A stretch of DNA of 11,172 nt. Origin: Rhodospirillales bacterium. Lineage in GTDB: Bacteria; Pseudomonadota; Alphaproteobacteria; Rhodospirillales; JADHTD01. The stretch covers positions 1 to 11,172 of the forward strand of contig JADHTD010000062.1 of assembly GCA_016776525.1 (NCBI GenBank). The letters run 5' to 3'. The translations under genes and the position numbers were made by a program. How positions within the stretch are numbered: position 1 is the first letter of the stretch; every line of letters begins with the position of its first letter. Shown one piece after another: positions 7,622 to 11,172 of this stretch. The notes under the pieces are model-generated. The model made no database searches. It was not told the DNA's origin and was given only the letters and a program-made list of their open reading frames with translations.

Positions 7622-9340
7622 ATGACCATCAACTTAAGTATACCGAGTAACAACGATACCCCGGATTTAAAGCCGAGGATCACCGTTATTGGCGTCGGCG
7701 GAGCCGGTGGCAATGCGGTGAATAATATGATTCAATCACAACTGGAAGGCGTCGACTTCGTCGTTGCCAACACCGATGCGCAGTCGCTGGAACAATCCCA
7801 GGCCGACCGCCGCGTGCAACTGGGCGAGGAAATCACCCAGGGCCTGGGCGCCGGATCGCGTCCGGAAATCGGCAAGGCTGCTGCCGAAGAGACCTTGATC
7901 GAACTAATCGAACAGATGAACGGTTCTAACATGGTGTTCATCGCCGCCGGAATGGGTGGCGGTACCGGCACCGGAGCGGCCCCGGTCATCGCTAAGACGG
8001 CCAAGGATAACGGTATTCTGACCGTCGGCGTCGTTACCAAGCCGTTTCAGTTCGAAGGCGCCCACCGCATGCGCATCGCCGAAAGCGGTATCGAGGAACT
8101 GGAACAGTTCGTCGATACCCTGATCATTATTCCCAACCAGAACCTGTTCCGGGTCGCCAATGAAAAGACCACCTTCGCCGATGCCTTCAAGATGGCCGAC
8201 GATGTGCTCTATTCGGGCGTTCGCGGCGTTACCGACCTGATGGTGATGCCGGGCCTGATCAACCTGGATTTCGCCGACATCAACACGGTGATGAGCGAAA
8301 TGGGCAAGGCTATGATGGGCACCGGTGAAGCGGAAGGCGAACGCCGCGCCCTGGATGCCGCCGAAGCGGCTATTTCCAACCCGCTGCTGGACGATACCTC
8401 GATGAAGGGCGCCAAGGGCGTGCTCATCAATATCACCGGCGGCCACGACATGACCCTGTTCGAAGTCGACGAAGCGGCCAACCGTATCCGCGACGAGGTC
8501 GACGGCGACGCCTATATCATCTTCGGTTCTACCTTCGACGAAAGCCTGGCAGGCAGCATCCGGGTTTCCGTAGTTTCCACCGGCATGAACAACGAAGCCG
8601 GTATCCGGCCGGTGCCGGTGCCGATTCCCATGGCCCGCCCGGTGGCCAAGCCGATTGAGGTTGAACCGGAAGAAGCCGAAGAAACCGTTCCGGAAGTTGC
8701 CGAAGCGGAAGAAGCTGCTCCTGTCTTCACCGCCACCACTTTTGCCGAGGCTGAAATCCAGGAAGAACTGGAAGCGGTTGAAGAAGAGGCGGCACCGGCC
8801 AGCGAAGAATCACCGGAAGCCGCTGCTGAGGTCATCGAGGAGGAGGCCCCTGCTGCCGAAGCCCCGATGGGGGCGGCGGATGCCGTGCTCTATAAGCCGG
8901 ACGAGCCGGAAACAGCGGACGATACTAGCGCCGCCGAGGCCGGGTCACCGCCGCCGGCGACACCGTCTGCCGGTTCCGAAGACGCCTACATTCCACCGGC
9001 TCCCGCCGACCACAACGGCTCGGCTCCTGCCGTCGATCCGTTCGCGGCGGCAGCCATGGCCAATGGCGCCAAGGAACCGGAAGCCAAACCGCAAGACGAA
9101 CCGGCCAAAGCCAAGGCGCCGTCCCTGTTCGAACGGGTCACCGGCACCGGCCGGGCGGCAACGTCGGCAACCGTTGAAGATCTCCACCCGCAGGAAGCGC
9201 CAAAACCGGCTGAAGCGCCGAAAGCCGCTGAATCGGCTGGTGAACTGGGCAGTTTGGACCCGGCAGACCGCATTCCGGCCAGCCAGCCGGAAGATGACCT
9301 TCTGGACATACCGGCCTTCCTCCGGAGGCAGGCAAATTGA
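7622..9340 (+). CDS. ftsZ: FtsZ, tubulin-like division GTPase with long acidic linker
   Basis: FtsZ polymerises with GTP at midcell into the Z ring that organises division. The protein has 572 residues against about 380 in E. coli; the extra length is all linker. The core (about 18-325) has GVGGAGGNAVNNM (24-36), the tubulin signature GGGTGTG (112-118), NQNLFRVAN (172-180) and the T7 loop NLDFADI (214-220), whose acidic residues complete the GTPase site of the neighbouring subunit. From about 330 to 558 runs a low-complexity linker rich in Ala, Glu and Pro, interrupted by the less acidic stretch SLFERVTGTGRAA (501-513). It ends in the conserved tail LDIPAFLRRQAN (561-572), which binds FtsA and other partners. 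GGAGG at 7612-7616, five bases before the ATG, fixes the start. A strong terminator follows, so ftsZ appears to close the transcript. Product is certain. Confidence 0.98.
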   Translation: MTINLSIPSNNDTPDLKPRITVIGVGGAGGNAVNNMIQSQLEGVDFVVANTDAQSLEQSQADRRVQLGEEITQGLGAGSRPEIGKAAAEETLIELIEQMNGSNMVFIAAGMGGGTGTGAAPVIAKTAKDNGILTVGVVTKPFQFEGAHRMRIAESGIEELEQFVDTLIIIPNQNLFRVANEKTTFADAFKMADDVLYSGVRGVTDLMVMPGLINLDFADINTVMSEMGKAMMGTGEAEGERRALDAAEAAISNPLLDDTSMKGAKGVLINITGGHDMTLFEVDEAANRIRDEVDGDAYIIFGSTFDESLAGSIRVSVVSTGMNNEAGIRPVPVPIPMARPVAKPIEVEPEEAEETVPEVAEAEEAAPVFTATTFAEAEIQEELEAVEEEAAPASEESPEAAAEVIEEEAPAAEAPMGAADAVLYKPDEPETADDTSAAEAGSPPPATPSAGSEDAYIPPAPADHNGSAPAVDPFAAAAMANGAKEPEAKPQDEPAKAKAPSLFERVTGTGRAATSATVEDLHPQEAPKPAEAPKAAESAGELGSLDPADRIPASQPEDDLLDIPAFLRRQAN

Positions 9341-9356
9341 GGGTAACGGTCTGAAA

Positions 9357-9385
9357 TTACGTTGGAAAACGTAACAAAACGTAAC
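9357..9385 (+). repeat. Tandem 10-mer with overlapping inverted repeat
   Basis: AAAACGTAAC occurs twice head to tail (9366-9375 and 9376-9385). TTACGTT at 9357-9363 is the reverse complement of AACGTAA in both copies (9368-9374 and 9378-9384). It can therefore form a 7-bp hairpin with loop GGAA, or a longer-loop alternative with the second copy. It sits between the ftsZ stop and the terminator; function unknown. Confidence 0.55.
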
Positions 9386-9397
9386 AAAGGTTGATTT

Positions 9398-9449
9398 GAG
9401 TGCTTCAAGGGATGTTGGTAAACATTTCCTTGAAGCACTTTCCTTTTTT
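9398..9449 (+). terminator. Intrinsic terminator after ftsZ
   Basis: AGTGCTTCAAGG (9399-9410) pairs perfectly with CCTTGAAGCACT (9428-9439). An inner ATGTT/AACAT stem (9412-9416 with 9421-9425) closes on a GGTA loop. The run TTTCCTTTTTT (9439-9449) follows. This is a strong Rho-independent terminator placed 58 bases after the ftsZ stop, separating it from lpxC. Confidence 0.9.
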
Positions 9450-9503
9450 GGGGGAGGTTTCGTGGCGGAGCGGGAAGCTCCGGATTGAGGCGGAAAAACT
9501 GGG

Positions 9504-9545
9504 ATTTGTTAAAGAATTATCTGAATTTGTTAAACCTTTGCAAAG
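9504..9545. promoter_or_regulatory. Direct repeat and palindrome upstream of lpxC
   Basis: ATTTGTTAAA occurs at 9504-9513 and again at 9525-9534, exactly 21 bases apart, i.e. two helical turns. The perfect 10-base palindrome CTTTGCAAAG follows at 9536-9545. The segment is much more AT-rich than its surroundings and lies where an lpxC promoter or operator is expected. No named regulator can be assigned. Confidence 0.35.
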
Positions 9546-9589
9546 AGTTAGGATTTTAGGGTTGGGTTGCGGATAAGAAATTTTGGATC

Positions 9590-9662
9590 GCGGATACCGG
9601 AAACGGACACCGATACGGAAATCGCAACGGACATTGGGAACTGATACGGGAACGGAAATCGC
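9590..9662. repeat. Degenerate short direct repeats before lpxC
   Basis: Several short words recur within about 70 bases. GATAC(C)GG is at 9593-9600, 9612-9618 and 9643-9649. AACGGACA is at 9602-9609 and 9626-9633. ACGGAAATCGC is at 9615-9625 and 9652-9662. GCGGATA occurs at 9569-9575 and 9590-9596. Order and spacing vary, so it is not a clean tandem array. It would fall in the lpxC 5' untranslated region if the promoter is upstream. Confidence 0.5.
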
Positions 9663-9683
9663 CCCGGGGAACTTAAAAAAGAG

Positions 9684-10625
9684 ATGATTTTTCAAAAAAC
9701 ACTAAAAAGTTCGATCAATTGTTCCGGCGTGGCGCTGCATTCAGGCGCCAAGGTTTCCATGACCCTTAAACCCGCCGCTGCTAACAGCGGCATTGTTTTC
9801 AAACGCACCGATATCGTTGACGGCAACCCCGTTATCCCCGCCACCTGGGACCGGGTCGTCGATACCCGCATGTGCACCGTACTGGGTAACGAAGACGGTG
9901 TTACCGTCGGTACCGTCGAACACCTGCTGTCGGCACTTTCAGGCTGCCGCATCGATAATGCGGTGATTGAAATCAACGGCCCCGAAGTGCCGGTTATGGA
10001 CGGCAGCGCCGCCCCGTTCGTATTTCTTTTCGATTGTGCCAATATCGAGGAACAGGACGTTCCCCGCCGCGCCATCCGCATCAAGAAGGAAGTCAGCATC
10101 CAGGAAGGCGACCTGACGGTGACCCTGTCGCCCAGCGACGGCATGACTTTTGATTTCGAGATTGATTTCGACAGTAAAGCGGTGTCCCGCCAGACCATTT
10201 CCATCGGTTTGGTCAACGGTACTTATAAACGGGAAATCAGCCGGGCCCGTACCTTCGGCTTCCTGCACGAAGTCGAGCAGCTTTGGGAGGCCGGTTTGGC
10301 CAAGGGCGGCTCTCTGGAGAACGCCGTCGTCGTCAGTGGCGATAAGGTCCTCAACGAGGAAGGCCTGCGCTACGACGATGAATTCGTCCGCCATAAGGTT
10401 CTGGACGCCATCGGTGACCTGTATCTGGCCGGTGGCGCCATCCTCGGCGCCTTCAACGGTGTCTGTTCCGGCCATGCCGCCAACAACCGCCTGTTGCGTG
10501 CCCTGTTCGCCGATCCGGAAGCCTGGGAATACGAAGACCTTGTCGAGGTCAGCCCGGAAACAGCCGCTGCCGGTGGTATCACGACCACCCGCGAACGCGC
10601 CGCCGCCGCCCCAGCCATTGCCTGA
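9684..10625 (+). CDS. lpxC: LpxC, UDP-3-O-acyl-N-acetylglucosamine deacetylase
   Basis: LpxC is a cytoplasmic zinc amidase that removes the acetyl group from UDP-3-O-acyl-GlcNAc, the first committed step of lipid A synthesis. The 313-residue protein has the usual two-domain layout. Expected residues are all present: EHLLSAL (79-85) gives catalytic Glu79 and zinc ligand His80; HKVLDAIGD (237-245) gives zinc ligands His237 and Asp241 and Lys238; His264 in CSGHAANN is the catalytic histidine. These align within one position of E. coli numbering. GVALHSG (15-21) and PVMDGSAAPF (103-112) are further family motifs. The ATG is preceded only by a poor ribosome site (AAGAG abutting it, GGGGA 13 bases away), hinting at modest or regulated translation. 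A terminator on each side makes it likely monocistronic. The C-terminal about 20 residues are Ala-rich and probably unstructured. Confidence 0.97.
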   Translation: MIFQKTLKSSINCSGVALHSGAKVSMTLKPAAANSGIVFKRTDIVDGNPVIPATWDRVVDTRMCTVLGNEDGVTVGTVEHLLSALSGCRIDNAVIEINGPEVPVMDGSAAPFVFLFDCANIEEQDVPRRAIRIKKEVSIQEGDLTVTLSPSDGMTFDFEIDFDSKAVSRQTISIGLVNGTYKREISRARTFGFLHEVEQLWEAGLAKGGSLENAVVVSGDKVLNEEGLRYDDEFVRHKVLDAIGDLYLAGGAILGAFNGVCSGHAANNRLLRALFADPEAWEYEDLVEVSPETAAAGGITTTRERAAAAPAIA

Positions 10626-10654
10626 GGCGCTTTAGGTTCCCTTCCCTTTTGCGG

Positions 10655-10681
10655 ACCCCGCCATCGGTGGGGTGTTTTTTT
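10655..10681 (+). terminator. Intrinsic terminator after lpxC
   Basis: ACCCCGCC (10655-10662) pairs with GGTGGGGT (10666-10673), including one G-T wobble, around an ATC loop, followed by seven T (10675-10681). It lies 29 bases after the lpxC stop. Confidence 0.88.
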
Positions 10682-10712
10682 GCCGTCAGGGCGGTTTGGA
10701 TGCCTTTCGGTG

Positions 10713-10743
10713 TTGCTTTCAACGCCGCCCGGCATGATATAAT
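10713..10743 (+). promoter_or_regulatory. Candidate sigma-70-type promoter for bamD
   Basis: A perfect TATAAT (10738-10743) stands 19 bases after TTGCTT (10713-10718), a partial -35 match with slightly long spacing. It lies just after the lpxC terminator and 59 bases before the bamD ATG. A GANTC site (10760-10764 region, GATTC) lies downstream in the leader. Confidence 0.55.
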
Positions 10744-10802
10744 CAACCCGTTGGAGCCGATTCTCCGAAAAAATTGATCGAGGAGCCCGAATAGGGACCG
10801 TT

Positions 10803-11172
10803 ATGACAACTGGCCGCCTTTCCCTTCTGTTCCACCTTTGTGTTCTAATGCTGGTTATCGGCCTGCCGGCCTGTTCCGGCGATGACGCGGTGGATGACTA
10901 TGTGGAACGGCCGGTCGAGAAACTCTACAACGAAGCCCAGGATGCCTTGGAAAAAGAGGAATACGACCAAGCGGCGACACTGTTCGAGGAAGTGGAACGC
11001 CAGCACCCCTATTCCAAATGGGCGACCAAAGCCCAGTTGATGGCCGCTTTCAGCCAGTACCAGGCAAGCAAATACGTCTATGCCATTACCGCATTGGACC
11101 GTTTTATCCAACTGCATCCGTCCAATACGGATTCGACCTATGCCTATTATCTGAAGGGGCTCAGCTATTACG
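10803..11172 (+). CDS. bamD: BamD, outer-membrane assembly lipoprotein (3' end missing)
   Basis: BamD is the essential lipoprotein of the BAM complex, which with BamA folds beta-barrel proteins into the outer membrane. The first 123 residues are present before the window ends. A signal peptide with hydrophobic core (about 7-20) leads to the lipobox LPAC, so Cys24 is the predicted lipidated residue. After a short acidic linker come YVERPVEKLYNEAQDAL (33-49) and the first TPR, with LFEEVERQHPYSKWA (60-74). A second TPR contains ALDRFIQLHP (97-106), and a third begins at AYYLKGLSYY. The motifs ERQHPYS and FIQLHP are characteristic of BamD. An AGGGA box (10793-10797) precedes the ATG by five bases. 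A promoter-like sequence upstream and the lpxC terminator suggest its own transcription. bamD after lpxC is the usual alphaproteobacterial arrangement. Confidence 0.95.
   Translation, partial: MTTGRLSLLFHLCVLMLVIGLPACSGDDAVDDYVERPVEKLYNEAQDALEKEEYDQAATLFEEVERQHPYSKWATKAQLMAAFSQYQASKYVYAITALDRFIQLHPSNTDSTYAYYLKGLSYY

Larger units (their letters stand above)
9341..9683. other. ftsZ-lpxC intergenic region (343 bases)
   Basis: This is the only long gene-free stretch. In order it holds a hairpin/tandem repeat (9357-9385), the ftsZ terminator (9398-9449), a small GC hairpin with stem CGGAGC/GCTCCG (9466-9482), an AT-rich segment with a direct repeat and a palindrome (9504-9545), and degenerate purine-rich repeats (9590-9662). 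An lpxC promoter is expected after the terminator. The best weak match I see is TTGAGG (9485-9490), 18 bases, TTAAAG (9509-9514), which is not convincing. Open frames on either strand here look like chance. Confidence 0.7.

Noticed and set aside
8655..9374. 239-residue Lys/Arg/Pro-rich frame overlapping ftsZ on the same strand
   Set aside because: It is the shifted reading of the Ala/Glu/Pro-rich linker codons; the composition follows from GAA/GCC/CCG repeats and it has no recognisable domain or ribosome site.
9509..9533. CtrA-type site upstream of lpxC
   Set aside because: The two TTAA words are separated by 17 bases, not the 7 of the CtrA consensus.
9405..9695. 96-residue antisense frame across the ftsZ-lpxC gap
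   Set aside because: It runs through the terminator stem and the degenerate repeats, which explains its repetitive product; no ribosome site or family features.

Overview
The window is the distal half of a division and cell wall (dcw) cluster from an alphaproteobacterium, with the start of the outer-membrane genes that follow it. All genes lie on the + strand. The lineage call rests on four things. The gene order is ftsW-murG-murC-murB-ddl-ftsQ-ftsA-ftsZ-lpxC-bamD, with murB between murC and ddl. FtsZ is long, has an acidic Ala/Pro/Glu-rich linker, and ends in an alphaproteobacterial-type tail (LDIPAFLRRQAN). The FtsZ N-terminus (MTINLSIP) fits the same group. The DNA is GC-rich, with G/C-rich third codon positions. 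A Rhodospirillales-like organism is a reasonable guess, but the sequence alone does not prove it.

Region 1 (1-6175) is a tightly packed run of ftsW (5' end outside the window), murG, murC, murB, ddl and ftsQ. Every junction overlaps: four are ATGA-type 4-base stop/start overlaps and murB/ddl overlaps by 8 bases. This implies one transcript with translational coupling. MurG makes lipid II, MurB and MurC act on the UDP-MurNAc precursor, Ddl supplies D-Ala-D-Ala, FtsW polymerises septal glycan, and FtsQ is part of the divisome scaffold.

Region 2 (6176-9340) holds ftsA and ftsZ, the actin-like membrane anchor and the tubulin-like ring protein. Spacing loosens here. There is a 40-base gap before ftsA, containing a 12-codon mini-ORF that ends on the ftsA start, and a 140-base gap before ftsZ, with a hairpin, two GANTC sites and a strong ribosome binding site.

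Region 3 (9341-9683) is the only long non-coding stretch. It carries a small hairpin with a tandem 10-mer, a strong intrinsic terminator that ends the ftsZ transcript, an AT-rich segment with a 21-base-spaced direct repeat and a palindrome, and a stretch of degenerate short repeats just before lpxC.

Region 4 (9684-11172) has lpxC (first committed step of lipid A synthesis) with its own terminator, a promoter-like sequence, and the 5' part of bamD (outer-membrane protein assembly lipoprotein), which runs off the end.

I found no mobile element, CRISPR array, RNA gene, phage gene or unknown multi-gene system. The window is conserved core genome, and the points worth a second look are in the non-coding gaps and the FtsZ linker.
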